A stretch of DNA of 64,000 nt from Galbibacter pacificus (GTDB lineage Bacteria; Bacteroidota; Bacteroidia; Flavobacteriales; Flavobacteriaceae), in NCBI RefSeq assembly GCF_029603155.1, contig NZ_JAPMUA010000001.1, positions 372,001 through 436,000 on the forward strand, written 5' to 3'. Below the pieces are notes generated by a model. The model made no database searches, was not told the DNA's origin, and worked only from the letters and a program-made list of their open reading frames with translations. Both the position numbers and the translations under genes were made by a program. This document shows positions 27,082-37,214 of this stretch, piece after piece; the stretch's first letter is position 1, and each line of letters begins with the position of its first letter.

Positions 27082-27780
27082 ATGAAAGGAATTATTAGAA
27101 CCATACAACTTTTACTCGTTACAGGTATCTGGACTGGATGTAATAACGATGATACTCCAACTGTTGTTCCGGCTGATGTTCAACTTATTTCACCAACTAA
27201 AGATCAGGTATGTGAACCGGGAACAAACTCAGAAACTGAGAACAGCCGTTTAATCTTTGAATGGGAAAAAGCCGAAAATGCCCAGAGTTACGACTTGGTT
27301 GTCGATGATATTGAAACAGGAGAGAATTTCATCGTTTATAAGGAGATATATGATACTAAAAAGGAATTGGAGTTGGTGCATAACCGTGCATATTCCTGGC
27401 ATGTTATCTCAAAAAATATAAACAGTGACGTTCATGGTACCAGTCCGACCTGGAATTTTTATTTTGTTGGGGAACCAAAAAAAAATTATGCACCGTTTCC
27501 TTCCAAGCCGTTGTATCCTGATTATGGCAGTACCGTTCAATTAGAAGATGGGAAAGTAACACTGAGATGGGAAACTACAGATCCTGACAAGGATAAATTA
27601 ACCTATACATTGTTCTTGGATGAAATAGATGGATTGCAAGAGCCTACAGATGAATTTAAAAACATTGAAATTCCATCGTATACGGTTCAACTGGAAGGGG
27701 GGACCTATTATTGGAGAGTTAAAGCATCTGATGGTACCAACAGTAGCTATTCTCAAGTATATACATTTACTATTAATTAA
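27082..27780 (+). CDS. Putative surface glycan-binding lipoprotein, two FN3-like domains
   Basis: A 232-aa lipoprotein with the lipobox WTGC, followed by NNDDTPTVVPADVQLISP. Two fibronectin-III-like repeats follow, about 33-130 (LIFEWEKAENAQSYDLVVDD; YSWHVISKN) and 138-232 (VTLRWETTDPDKDKLTYTLFLD; YYWRVKASDG). There is no catalytic motif. Its place after the secreted galactosidase within a susCD operon suits an auxiliary surface glycan-binding protein, but the fold alone does not prove carbohydrate binding. Confidence 0.7.
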   Translation: MKGIIRTIQLLLVTGIWTGCNNDDTPTVVPADVQLISPTKDQVCEPGTNSETENSRLIFEWEKAENAQSYDLVVDDIETGENFIVYKEIYDTKKELELVHNRAYSWHVISKNINSDVHGTSPTWNFYFVGEPKKNYAPFPSKPLYPDYGSTVQLEDGKVTLRWETTDPDKDKLTYTLFLDEIDGLQEPTDEFKNIEIPSYTVQLEGGTYYWRVKASDGTNSSYSQVYTFTIN

Positions 27781-27799
27781 TATTCTGAATTAAAAAATA

Positions 27800-30163
27800 A
27801 TGACAAATACTCATAAGGGATCTTCTCTGTTGTTTTCTATTGGAGCTGCTTTTTTTTGTTTTTTCGGTTGTCAAGCTCAAAAGGACATAAATGCAATTTG
27901 GTATACCCACCCGGCTATGGTTTGGGAAGAAACACTTCCATTAGGAAATGGTAGATTGGGAATGACTCCCGATAGTGGAATACGAACGGATAAAATTGTT
28001 TTGAACGATATCACCTTATGGTCTGGGCAACCTCAAGACGCCAATAGAAAAGATGCGTACAAATATTTGCCACAAATAAGAGAACTATTAATTGATGGGA
28101 AAAATAAGGAGGCAGAAGCTATTATAAATAAACACTTTATAGCCAAAGGAAAAGGTTCTGGTAGTGGAAATGGTGCCGATGTACCATTTGGATGTTACCA
28201 AACATTGGGGAATTTATATTTGAATTTTGATTATGGGGAAAAAGCAATTATAGAAGAAGTTGATTATAAGAGAAAGTTGGACATTGATTCGGCAATTGCT
28301 TCTTGTGAATTTCGCATAAATGACATCAAATATACACGAGAATACTATACCAGTTTTGATGATGACATAGCTATAATAAAATTGTCTTCAAGTAAACCTG
28401 GTAGTATTTCCTTGGAAGTAGGGATGGATCGGCAGGAACGGTTTCAAACTTTTACAAAAGACGGAGCACTTATTATGGAAGGGCAGTTAAATAATGGTAC
28501 CGATGGTTATGGTATGCGCTATAAAGCAAAAATAGTTCCTTTGATAAATGGTGGCAGAATTCAAAGCACTTCTAACAGTCTGCAAATAGCAGATGCAGAT
28601 GAGGTGATTCTTCTTATTTCTATGGGAACAGATTATAAAAATAAGGATTATGAAAAGCTAATAGATCGGGAGTTGAAAAGTGGGCTGTCAAAATCAATTG
28701 CAGATCAAAGAAAGAAGCATATTGAAAACTATGCCAAACTTTTTAACAGGGTAAGCCTCAAATTAGGCCGTTCGGCAAATAATGAGGTACCTACAGATAA
28801 GCGCTTGCATGATTTTAAAGAATATAATGAGGGAGACGATGCCTTGGCGGCTTTATTTTTTCAATTTGGTCGATATTTAAGCATTTCTAGTACACGTCCC
28901 GGTATATTACCACCTAACCTTCAGGGGTTATGGGCTAAAAATGTGCAAACTCCATGGAATGGGGATTATCATTTGGATGTAAATATTCAAATGAATCATT
29001 GGGCGTTGGAAGTTGCTAATCTATCAGAATTAAACCTTCCACTTAAAGATCTGGTAAAGAGCATGGTTGTTCATGGAGAAAAAACAGCAAAAGCGTATTA
29101 TAATTCAGATGGATGGGTAGCTCATGTTATTACCAATGTTTGGGGGTATACGGCACCAGGAGAACAAGCGTCTTGGGGTATATCAAATGCTGGTTCAGGG
29201 TGGTTGTGTAATAATTTATGGCAGCATTATTTGTATACCAATGATGTGCAATATCTCAAGGAAATCTATCCTATTTTAAAGGGGGTGGCCCAGTTTTATC
29301 TGGATATGTTAATAAAAGACCCTAAAACGGGTTGGTGGGTAACGGCACCTTCAGTATCCCCGGAAAATTCATTTTATCTTCAAAATGGCGAACAGACTAA
29401 TATTTGTATGGGACCAACAATAGACAATCAAATTGTAAGAGAGCTTTTTCAAAATGTCGTTGATGCATCTACAAGCCTAGGTATAGATAAACAGTTCAGT
29501 ACTGTTTTAGAAAAAAAATTGGAGGTAATCCCACCCGTTGCTGTAATTGGGACTGATGGTAGGATTATGGAATGGTTGCGGTCATATAAAGAGGTAGACC
29601 CACAGCACAGGCATATTTCTCATCTCTATGCACTTTATCCAGGAAACCAGATTACCATAGGACATACACCTGATTTAGCAGAAGCAGCCAAAAAAACTTT
29701 AATAGCACGTGGCGATGATGGCCCTAGTTGGAGTATCGCCTATAAAATGTTGTTTTGGGCACGTCTTAAAGACGGAAATCATGCGTTTAAGCTTTTGTCA
29801 AACATATTAAGGCCAACTAAGGCAACCAATATTAATTATGGTGCCGGAGGAGGTGTTTATTATAACCTTCTTTCTGCAGGGCCTCCTTTTCAAATTGATG
29901 GTAATTTTGGAGCAACTGCAGGGATAGCAGAAATGTTGCTACAAAGTCATGCAGGAGTAATCGAATTATTGCCGGCATTACCAGATCAATGGTCGGAACA
30001 AGGATATTATAAAGGATTAAAGGCAGAAGGAGGGTATACCGTTGATGTAAAATGGGAGCAGGGAAAGGTGACAGGTTTTATGATTTATTCCAGTTCGAAA
30101 AAATCTATTAATGTAAAAGTAAATGGTGTTGTGCAAGTTGTTGAAACAATTAAAAAAGGATAA
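27800..30163 (+). CDS. GH95 alpha-L-fucosidase/alpha-L-galactosidase
   Basis: Family 95 inverting enzyme, 787 aa, that removes alpha-1,2-L-fucose or, in some members, alpha-L-galactose. The signal region ends FFGCQAQ, so it may be a lipoprotein. Family matches are the N-terminal WEETLPLGNGRLGM, LNDITLWSG, STRPGILPPNLQGLWAKNVQTPWNGDYHLDVNIQMNHW (catalytic Asn pair) and FQIDGNFGATAGIAEMLLQSH (catalytic Asp). A Glu in the PSVSPENSF region is the expected acid. The stop is 4 bases before the esterase gene. Confidence 0.93.
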   Translation: MTNTHKGSSLLFSIGAAFFCFFGCQAQKDINAIWYTHPAMVWEETLPLGNGRLGMTPDSGIRTDKIVLNDITLWSGQPQDANRKDAYKYLPQIRELLIDGKNKEAEAIINKHFIAKGKGSGSGNGADVPFGCYQTLGNLYLNFDYGEKAIIEEVDYKRKLDIDSAIASCEFRINDIKYTREYYTSFDDDIAIIKLSSSKPGSISLEVGMDRQERFQTFTKDGALIMEGQLNNGTDGYGMRYKAKIVPLINGGRIQSTSNSLQIADADEVILLISMGTDYKNKDYEKLIDRELKSGLSKSIADQRKKHIENYAKLFNRVSLKLGRSANNEVPTDKRLHDFKEYNEGDDALAALFFQFGRYLSISSTRPGILPPNLQGLWAKNVQTPWNGDYHLDVNIQMNHWALEVANLSELNLPLKDLVKSMVVHGEKTAKAYYNSDGWVAHVITNVWGYTAPGEQASWGISNAGSGWLCNNLWQHYLYTNDVQYLKEIYPILKGVAQFYLDMLIKDPKTGWWVTAPSVSPENSFYLQNGEQTNICMGPTIDNQIVRELFQNVVDASTSLGIDKQFSTVLEKKLEVIPPVAVIGTDGRIMEWLRSYKEVDPQHRHISHLYALYPGNQITIGHTPDLAEAAKKTLIARGDDGPSWSIAYKMLFWARLKDGNHAFKLLSNILRPTKATNINYGAGGGVYYNLLSAGPPFQIDGNFGATAGIAEMLLQSHAGVIELLPALPDQWSEQGYYKGLKAEGGYTVDVKWEQGKVTGFMIYSSSKKSINVKVNGVVQVVETIKKG

Positions 30164-30167
30164 AAAA

Positions 30168-32162
30168 ATGAGAGTAGGACGTATTAAGCATTGTATGGTT
30201 TATTTCTTAAGAATTCAGCTTCTTTTAATATATTTATCAATTTTAGCGGGAAATGCACAGATAAAAGTGCCGGCTTATTTTTCTGACGATATGGTGTTGC
30301 AACAAAAAACGAATGTTCCTTTTTTTGGAACAGCTTCTCCTAATACACCTATTGAAATAAAAGTTTCTTGGGCCCCACAATCAATAAAAACCATTTCGGA
30401 CCCAGATGGTAATTGGGAAACCCCTGTGCCAACCCCTTCCTACGGAGGACCTTATCAAATATCAATTTTAGGTAATGGAGAGATTCTTATAAAGAATGTA
30501 TTGATAGGTGAAGTTTGGTTGTGTTCAGGGCAATCTAATATGGAAATGCCTTTAGGCGGATGGGGTAAAATTAATAATTATGAAGAGGAGATATTAAATG
30601 CCGATTATCCCAAGATTAGGTTGTTACAGGTTGAGCATAAGCAACATAGAGCTCCATCCGATGCAGATAATATCTCAGCTACTTGGCAGTTATGTAATCC
30701 TGAATCAATAGCCGGATTTTCGGCTACAGCTTATTTTTTTGCTAGAAAAATATGGGAAGAAACCAAAATTCCAATAGGTCTAATACACAGTTCATGGGGC
30801 GGTACGGTTATTGAAGCCTGGATGAGTAAACAATCCCTTAAAAATATCGATGCATTCAACATGGAATTACAAGCATTGACTTCAAAAAAGGCTCAGGATG
30901 CTCTTAATGTTATGAACACTTCAAAAATGGAGAATTGGGATAAGACTGTGGAGGTGTTGGATGGCAAGAAAAGCCATTGTTGGACAAAAGCTTCCTATAA
31001 TGATTCTGGATGGGAGACTATGGCATTGCCTGGATATTGGGAAGATATGGACAAAACATTGAGGGATTTTAATGGAACAATATGGTTTAGGAAATCTATA
31101 AAATTAACCGATGTAGAAGCAAGGAGTGATATAGAAATTGTTTTTACAGCAGATGATAATGATAAGCTATGGGTTAATGGCAAATTTATTGGCGCTAGTG
31201 AAGGATACGATAAGATTTCAAAATATAGGATTCCAAAGCAGTGTTTAAACGTTGGAGCAAATAGTATAGTGATACGGGTTTTTGATGGAGCCAATCAGGG
31301 AGGTATTTATGGAAATGAATTTTTTATAAGGACCTCAGAAAGGCATATACCATTAGCTGGTATATGGAAGTGTCAATTGGGAGTGTCATTACAGGATTTG
31401 CCAAAAAAACCAACTATATATCAACAGCAAAATAGACCAAGTGTATTATTTAATGCAATGATTCATCCTTTTGTAAAATTCCCAATAACCGGAGTTCTTT
31501 GGTATCAGGGAGAGAGTAATGTTGATAGAGCGCATCAGTATAGAACTTTATTTCCGTTAATGATACAGGATTGGAGGTCACATTATTCTAATAACAGTTT
31601 ATCATTTTACTTTGTTCAACTTGCTAATTTTAATGAGCCAATAGAGAAGCCCGTGAACTCTTCATGGGCAGAATTGAGAGATGCACAATTACAAACCTAT
31701 AAAGCGTTGTCTAATACTGGAATGATTGTAACTACGGATATTGGTAATCCTTTTGATATTCACCCTAAGAATAAACAAGAAGTAGGAAGACGATTGGCAT
31801 TAATTGCCCTAGATAAGAAATATGGTAAAAAAAATGTATTTACAGGCCCTATATATCAAGACTTTAAAGTTGTTAAAAATATCGTGGAAATAAGTTTTGA
31901 AAGCACAGGAACAGAGCATGGTTTGGTTGCGGCACATCATGAACCTCTCAAAGGCTTTAGTATTGCAGGGGAGAATAAGGTGTTTTATCAGGGAAAAGCT
32001 ATTATAAAAGGAAATAAAGTATTTGTTTCATCATCCAAGGTATTAAAACCAAAAGCAGTACGATATAATTGGTCTGATAATCCCCAAGGAAATTTATATA
32101 ACAGGGATGGATTGCCTGCATCACCGTTTAAAACAGACCAATGGGAAGATATTACAAAATGA
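30168..32162 (+). CDS. Sialate O-acetylesterase-type carbohydrate esterase
   Basis: SGNH-hydrolase-like esterase of the SASA family, about 664 aa, removing O-acetyl groups from sugars. I chose the ATG at 30168 (MRVGRIKHC), right after the GH95 stop, over an ATG at 30123 that overlaps it. Signal sequence LLIYLSILAGNAQ. The nucleophile is Ser123 in CSGQSNMEMPLGGWG. SSWGGTVIEAWMS and VLWYQGESN are further family blocks, and DIHPKNKQEVGRRLA carries the catalytic Asp/His pair. A galactose-binding jelly-roll insert (about 250-400: WFRKSIKL, ADDNDKLWVNGKFIG) splits the fold. Last gene before the terminator. Substrate may be an acetylated hexose and need not be sialic acid. Confidence 0.9.
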   Translation: MRVGRIKHCMVYFLRIQLLLIYLSILAGNAQIKVPAYFSDDMVLQQKTNVPFFGTASPNTPIEIKVSWAPQSIKTISDPDGNWETPVPTPSYGGPYQISILGNGEILIKNVLIGEVWLCSGQSNMEMPLGGWGKINNYEEEILNADYPKIRLLQVEHKQHRAPSDADNISATWQLCNPESIAGFSATAYFFARKIWEETKIPIGLIHSSWGGTVIEAWMSKQSLKNIDAFNMELQALTSKKAQDALNVMNTSKMENWDKTVEVLDGKKSHCWTKASYNDSGWETMALPGYWEDMDKTLRDFNGTIWFRKSIKLTDVEARSDIEIVFTADDNDKLWVNGKFIGASEGYDKISKYRIPKQCLNVGANSIVIRVFDGANQGGIYGNEFFIRTSERHIPLAGIWKCQLGVSLQDLPKKPTIYQQQNRPSVLFNAMIHPFVKFPITGVLWYQGESNVDRAHQYRTLFPLMIQDWRSHYSNNSLSFYFVQLANFNEPIEKPVNSSWAELRDAQLQTYKALSNTGMIVTTDIGNPFDIHPKNKQEVGRRLALIALDKKYGKKNVFTGPIYQDFKVVKNIVEISFESTGTEHGLVAAHHEPLKGFSIAGENKVFYQGKAIIKGNKVFVSSSKVLKPKAVRYNWSDNPQGNLYNRDGLPASPFKTDQWEDITK

Positions 32163-32210
32163 AAGTTAAAGATGGATCTCAATTTTGGGACATTTTTTAG
32201 TTAGTTTGAA

Positions 32211-32240
32211 AAGAGCCGGGATTTGTTCCGGCTCTTTTTT
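32211..32240 (+). terminator. Rho-independent terminator of the galactoside locus
   Basis: AAGAGCCGG (32211-32219), 8-base loop and CCGGCTCTT (32228-32236) give a perfect 9-bp GC-rich stem followed by a T run to 32240. It is the clearest terminator in the window and marks the 3' end of the long operon. Confidence 0.92.
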
Positions 32241-32405
32241 AATAATTGGTAGTATCACTAAGGACACTATCCCGAAAAGTGTGTAAAAGTTAAAATATCG
32301 AGGAGTTGCAACCCCTGACATGTATTCATCTTAATGGCTCTCCATGTTTCTTCTTTTTTTGATTTAACTGAGCTCAATTGTTAACCGATTCTTCTGAGAA
32401 TATAT
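32241..32405. other. Convergent intergenic with an IS-end-like repeat
   Basis: Between the terminator and the DUF5107 stop codon there is no gene. The stretch near 32263-32289 contains GGACACTATCCCG and AAAAGTGTGTAAAAG, with ACACT/AGTGT as inverted words, reminiscent of the terminal repeats of mutator/IS256-type insertion sequences. No partner end or transposase is visible, so this is at most a solo remnant. Confidence 0.25.
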
Positions 32406-35400
32406 TTATTCTTGAGTTATAGAATCGAATAAAAGATGTTTGTATTTAAATATATTTAGATGTATGGTCGCTCCCATATGATTAGGATTAATTGCAATAA
32501 TTTCATTTAAAAGGTTTTTCGCCTTTTCATATTGATTGAGACCTAAATAACCTAGAGCCATTAAATATGTACAATGAACATAGTTTCGTGTATCTAAATT
32601 ATCTTCCCAAATCATTAAGTCGGGTAATGATACAGCAAAATAATCAATAGTTATTATGTCATTGCGATGCTCATGTCCATAGTGTATCAATTTCTTAAAG
32701 CGCTCAATGGCTTTTTGTACCTCTCCTAATTTTAAATTTGCCAGGCCTTGATAGAAGATTTTGTCCGGTTGTTGATCATTATAATAAATGGCTTCCGTAG
32801 GTTCCTCTATACCGGTAGTTGCTTTTTTCCAATATACAAGCGCTTCCTCTGATTTATTTATACAATTAAGAACAATCCCTGTCCAAAAATAAATATCGTT
32901 TTCTTGTGCACCATATAGTTTGCCCTCTCCTAAATTATCGGGATAGAATTGCGCTTGTTCTAAATAATTTATTGCATTTTCGTGATGGTCTTTATGAATA
33001 GCATTTTTGGCCATTTCGACCAAGCAGGTCACATATTGACCTGTTACCTTACCTTCACCACCTTCCCAAGGGTGAAATTTTCGGTTTTTTATAAGTGTGA
33101 ATGCTTTTTCGTGTTTTCCTAGTAAATTATACAAGTTAATGCGTTCCAAGTACACATCGTCCCTTTGTATAACAAGCTCTAAGTTAGCTTCCAAAAATGA
33201 AAGTCGAAAGACAAGATCATAATTCAGCCGCTTGTATAATTGATCCAATTCCATTAAAATCCTAGCGTCTGTAGGATCTAATTTAAATGCTTTTTCCAAA
33301 CTCTTTAATGCTTGTTCGGCATCTTTTTTCTTGTTAAAATAGGCAAGCGATAGATTTCGATGTATTGTTGCAAATCCGGAATCAATGGCTATTGACTTTT
33401 CCCAACAGCTCATAGCGTCTTCATATTGTTTAGCAGCATACCAAAAATTTCCAAGGTAATAAGGGGCTTTGGCATCGTTAGGATTGTTTAGGATTGCTTG
33501 GGAAAGTGCTAATACAGCTTCAATTTGATTAGGAAAGCAATATTTTGGATCGGCTTTCGATCCCTTTTCATAATATAGAGAAGCTTTTTTTATTTCGTTG
33601 TTTTGTTCATACATCCAGCCAAGGTAATACCAGCCCATAGGGTATGTTTGATTTCCCTGATTAATACCGGCTTCCAAAAGACGGATACCTTCGTTATACA
33701 AACCTGAAGCTGCATAGTCTAAAGCATATTCAATATAATTATGGATATTTCTCCTTGTAAGTTTATGTAGCTCTTCAATAGTTTCTTTTGAATTATCCAA
33801 TAGATACTTTTCAAATAATACTCCAAAATTAAATGGATCTTTATTCAAGGCAGTTTCTATGTTTTCATATGCGTCAAGATTCTCACCTGTTAACCGTAAA
33901 AGAGCAATTTTTAAATGCAAAGCTTTATGGTCATTTGTATTCCGGGATATTGATTTATCGATATGTAATAAAGCATCCTGATAATTTCCAGAAACAGTAT
34001 CCAATTGCGCAATATGCAAATACCCTGGATTTTGCCATGTTGAGTTCCAAACCGATTTGTAAAAAGCATTATAGGCCTTTTGATGTTTTCCTTGGTACTT
34101 TAAAGCAAGGCCGAGATTAAAAAAAGGTTCCCCATCATATGGATTAGGGTTTCTTTCGGTAATAGTAACTATGGACTTTTGAAAGTATGCTTCAGCTTCC
34201 TTGAACTTTGCTCTTCGAAGTAGCCATAATCCCATTGCATTGTTACAACGAGTATCCTTTGGATCTCTTTGCAGTGCTTCTTTGTAATAAGGGACTGGGC
34301 TAAAAGTGGCGTGTCTGTATTGTTCTAAATGTTGGCCTGTGAGAAATAGCTGTTCATGGTGCTCAATTTCAGAGGGGAGCAATGCAGGTCTTGCTGCATC
34401 CGGGATACTTTTAAAATCAGCTTCTTCCCATTTCCATTCGACCAAAATATTGTTTTTATAATCTTGAACCACAATATGAATCCCTTCCATAGATTGGCCT
34501 GCCGGATAAGCAATAGACTTTTCATATGAATTTGATGGCGATGCCATGTAAGAATCGACTAAAATAGTTTCATTTGAATTTAGAACCCTTATGGAACAGT
34601 TTGGATAGATCCCCGTTGTATGTACCTTTATAATTAAAGAGCCTGCTTTTTGCTCTATATTGACCATGGCGTTTTTGGTTGCATTTTTTATTGCCCCTAA
34701 ATCCCGATAGGGCATAAAATACTGAACAAAATCTTTTTCCTCCTCTGGCATTAACCATGTAAAGTCCGGTTGATTATCTGTATATACCCCACACATTAAC
34801 TCTATGTAAGGGCCATCTTCATCGGTTAGATTTCGGTCCCATGCATGACCAAAATTGCCATTTCCCCAGGTCCATTGCTTTTTTCCGGGTGATATATGAT
34901 GATTAGCTACGTGAAGTAAGCCTGCCTTGGAATCATTTTCATAACCACCTACAAAATTATATTTGGAAGTTATTGCCATATAGGAAGTAGGAACCGGAAT
35001 GTTTTTATATCGGGATATATCAGTTCCTGGAGAATAATCTACCTTGTAATAAGTCCCTTTAGCAATGGGGAATGAGGAAACATCTCTTTTCCCATGATCG
35101 AATACGGCGTTTACATCAGGAGGAAAAACAGATTGGTATGCATCATTTACTTTTACTGCCGGATTCGCCCACCATAAAAAAGTTTGAGGCAAGGGCGTTT
35201 TATTATATATTTTGGCTTTAATTTCAATATATGATTTATCTGGATGCAATGTAAATCCAGCCATTCCTTTTGTCCGGAACATTCTCTCCAGTTCACTACA
35301 CCAAATAGTAGCACTACCATCTTTGTGCTCTTCCATCAGGTAATCAACTGGGTCAAATGTGGTAGGGCGATGGTGCTGCGGCCAATTAAATTCAATCCCT

Positions 35401-35738
35401 CCAGATATCCAAGGCCCCGTTAATCCAACTAATGCCGGTTTTATAACTTGATTGTAATATACGAAATGGCGTTCCTTTGTTTTATCGTAGGCCATTTGTA
35501 TTCTTCCTCCCAATTCAGGAAGTACCATAATTTTAATGAATTGATTTTCTAAGAATAAGGCAATATAGGTTTTGTTTATTTTTGTGTCATGAATTTTTTC
35601 AATTACAGGGTATGGATATACCGCTCCACTACTACCTTGATAGACCCTTTTTTCAATAAATACTGGGTTCTTTTCGGGAGTTCCTATATCATAGGTAGGT
35701 AAAGTAATGTTTTCTTTCCAAATACGTACTTTTTCCAT
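32406..35738 (-). CDS. Cytoplasmic DUF5107-TPR protein
   Basis: An unusually large 1110-aa protein with no signal peptide. Residues about 20-440 form a DUF5107 domain with a galactose-mutarotase-like beta-sandwich: FIKIMVLPELGGRIQMAYDK, GPWISGGIEFNWPQHHRP, PDVNAVFDHGKRD and KKQWTWGNGNFGHAWDRNLTDEDGPYIELMCGVYTDNQPDFTWL. The rest (about 470-1100) is a tandem of TPR helices (for example YYLGWMYEQNNEIKKASLYYEKG; APYYLGNFWYAAKQYEDAMSCWEKSI; ALKSLEKAFKLDPTDARIL). Known DUF5107-TPR proteins are widespread in carbohydrate loci of Bacteroidota, but I know of no settled function. It is 18 bases after the sugar porter gene in the same operon, so it probably acts on the imported sugar or its derivative. 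Confidence 0.85.
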   Translation of the reverse strand: MEKVRIWKENITLPTYDIGTPEKNPVFIEKRVYQGSSGAVYPYPVIEKIHDTKINKTYIALFLENQFIKIMVLPELGGRIQMAYDKTKERHFVYYNQVIKPALVGLTGPWISGGIEFNWPQHHRPTTFDPVDYLMEEHKDGSATIWCSELERMFRTKGMAGFTLHPDKSYIEIKAKIYNKTPLPQTFLWWANPAVKVNDAYQSVFPPDVNAVFDHGKRDVSSFPIAKGTYYKVDYSPGTDISRYKNIPVPTSYMAITSKYNFVGGYENDSKAGLLHVANHHISPGKKQWTWGNGNFGHAWDRNLTDEDGPYIELMCGVYTDNQPDFTWLMPEEEKDFVQYFMPYRDLGAIKNATKNAMVNIEQKAGSLIIKVHTTGIYPNCSIRVLNSNETILVDSYMASPSNSYEKSIAYPAGQSMEGIHIVVQDYKNNILVEWKWEEADFKSIPDAARPALLPSEIEHHEQLFLTGQHLEQYRHATFSPVPYYKEALQRDPKDTRCNNAMGLWLLRRAKFKEAEAYFQKSIVTITERNPNPYDGEPFFNLGLALKYQGKHQKAYNAFYKSVWNSTWQNPGYLHIAQLDTVSGNYQDALLHIDKSISRNTNDHKALHLKIALLRLTGENLDAYENIETALNKDPFNFGVLFEKYLLDNSKETIEELHKLTRRNIHNYIEYALDYAASGLYNEGIRLLEAGINQGNQTYPMGWYYLGWMYEQNNEIKKASLYYEKGSKADPKYCFPNQIEAVLALSQAILNNPNDAKAPYYLGNFWYAAKQYEDAMSCWEKSIAIDSGFATIHRNLSLAYFNKKKDAEQALKSLEKAFKLDPTDARILMELDQLYKRLNYDLVFRLSFLEANLELVIQRDDVYLERINLYNLLGKHEKAFTLIKNRKFHPWEGGEGKVTGQYVTCLVEMAKNAIHKDHHENAINYLEQAQFYPDNLGEGKLYGAQENDIYFWTGIVLNCINKSEEALVYWKKATTGIEEPTEAIYYNDQQPDKIFYQGLANLKLGEVQKAIERFKKLIHYGHEHRNDIITIDYFAVSLPDLMIWEDNLDTRNYVHCTYLMALGYLGLNQYEKAKNLLNEIIAINPNHMGATIHLNIFKYKHLLFDSITQE

Positions 35739-35756
35739 TTTGTTGAGTTTTTTATA

Positions 35757-37163
35757 TTATGATGATTTCGTAGGATTTTTAGGAAATAGAGACTTCTCGA
35801 TTTCCTCCAAGCTCTTATTTTTAGTTTCTGGAAGTCGGAAGTAAACAAACATAAAGCCCAAAACACATATGAATCCATAAACCCAAAAGGTGCCTGAGGC
35901 CCCTAAGTTTTTATTTAGAAGGGGAAATGTTTGTACCAATAAAGCAGATGCTATCCAGAGCGAAAAGGTTGAAATGGCCATTGCGGTACCTCGAAACCTA
36001 TTTGGGAAAATTTCGGAAATGATAACCCAGGTTACCGGTGCTATCGAAACAGCATATGCGGCAATAGCAAGTAATACCAATATGAGCATAGGCCATCCCG
36101 AAACCTGTAAAGCGTACATTGAACCTATTCCCAGATAGACAAGAGAAAGACTGCCAGCACCATATAACATTAATTTTTTTCGCCCGATTTTATCAATGCT
36201 AAGCATGGCAATTACAGTGAAAACCAAATTAATACTTCCTGTAATTACAATATTCATAAATAAGTCGTTCATGTTGTACCCCGCAGCAGTAAAAATTTCT
36301 TGTGCATAATTGAATATGATGTTAATTCCGCACCATTGTTGAAAAACGGCGAGGATAATACCTATGGATAAAATGGTTGAAGATCTTTTTGAAAAGATTT
36401 CTTTAAAGCTGACTTCTGGTTTATTACCATTTAATGTGTCTTCTACTTTTTCACTTTCTAAATCTGCATAAGTTCTTCCGCCAACTTTAGTCAGGATGCT
36501 TTTCGCCTTGTCACTTTTTCCTTTTTTTATTAAAAACCTGGGGCTCTCTGGTACAAAAAACATTAGTATAAAAAATAGGCAAGCGGGGATTAATTCGCTC
36601 CAAAACATCCATCGCCATCCAGTTTGGCCATTCCATGAGTGTGAAATTTGTATTTGCGAAAATTCCTCAGGGATAGATTCAGAAATCAGCATATTGGTTA
36701 TTTGTGCAGCTAGAATCCCGATAACAATGGTAAGTTGGTTTATAGAGACAAACATGCCCCGGGTTTTTGGTGGTGTAACTTCAGCAATAAACATAGGCGA
36801 AAGGGTAGAAGCCATACCAATTCCCACACCGCCAATAATACGGTAGATAATAAAGTAATTAAAATGTACAGCGGCTCCAGAGCCATAGGCAGAAATGGTG
36901 AAGAAAAGGGCCGACATTATTAGTAAGCGTTTTCTTCCAAATCGATCCGCTAGAAAACCGGCAAGTGCAGCACCAATAATGCAGCCAATAAGTGCACTGC
37001 TAATAGCCCAGCCTTGGAGGGAAGGGGTATTTGATATGTTAAAATATAATTCATAAAAGGGTTTAGCTCCGCCAATTACAACCCAATCGTAACCAAACAA
37101 GAGCCCTCCAAGGGCAGCCACAAGGCAGATGAAGAGCAAAAATGTATAATTGTAGTTTTTCAT
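35757..37163 (-). CDS. MFS sugar porter (XylE-like)
   Basis: Sugar-porter-family permease, 468 aa, 12 membrane segments, inner membrane. Family signatures: GCIIGAALAGFLADRFGRKRLL, RIIGGVGIGMASTLSPMFIAEVTPPKTRG, VPESPRFLIKKGK, QQWCGINIIFNYAQEIF and the C-terminal LPETKNKSLEEIEKSLF. It is the first gene of an operon with the DUF5107-TPR gene and is preceded by a pair of 21-bp-spaced TCCAT repeats, probably bound by the neighbouring AraC regulator. A hexose or xylose is the likely cargo. Confidence 0.92.
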   Translation of the reverse strand: MKNYNYTFLLFICLVAALGGLLFGYDWVVIGGAKPFYELYFNISNTPSLQGWAISSALIGCIIGAALAGFLADRFGRKRLLIMSALFFTISAYGSGAAVHFNYFIIYRIIGGVGIGMASTLSPMFIAEVTPPKTRGMFVSINQLTIVIGILAAQITNMLISESIPEEFSQIQISHSWNGQTGWRWMFWSELIPACLFFILMFFVPESPRFLIKKGKSDKAKSILTKVGGRTYADLESEKVEDTLNGNKPEVSFKEIFSKRSSTILSIGIILAVFQQWCGINIIFNYAQEIFTAAGYNMNDLFMNIVITGSINLVFTVIAMLSIDKIGRKKLMLYGAGSLSLVYLGIGSMYALQVSGWPMLILVLLAIAAYAVSIAPVTWVIISEIFPNRFRGTAMAISTFSLWIASALLVQTFPLLNKNLGASGTFWVYGFICVLGFMFVYFRLPETKNKSLEEIEKSLFPKNPTKSS

Positions 37164-37214
37164 AACGCTTTAGATGCTTATGATGTAAAACTACTATATA
37201 CGAAATCGTTTTCT

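Noticed and set aside
30123..30167. Longer esterase start overlapping GH95
   Set aside because: The ATG at 30168, directly after the GH95 stop, gives a better signal sequence and normal operon spacing.
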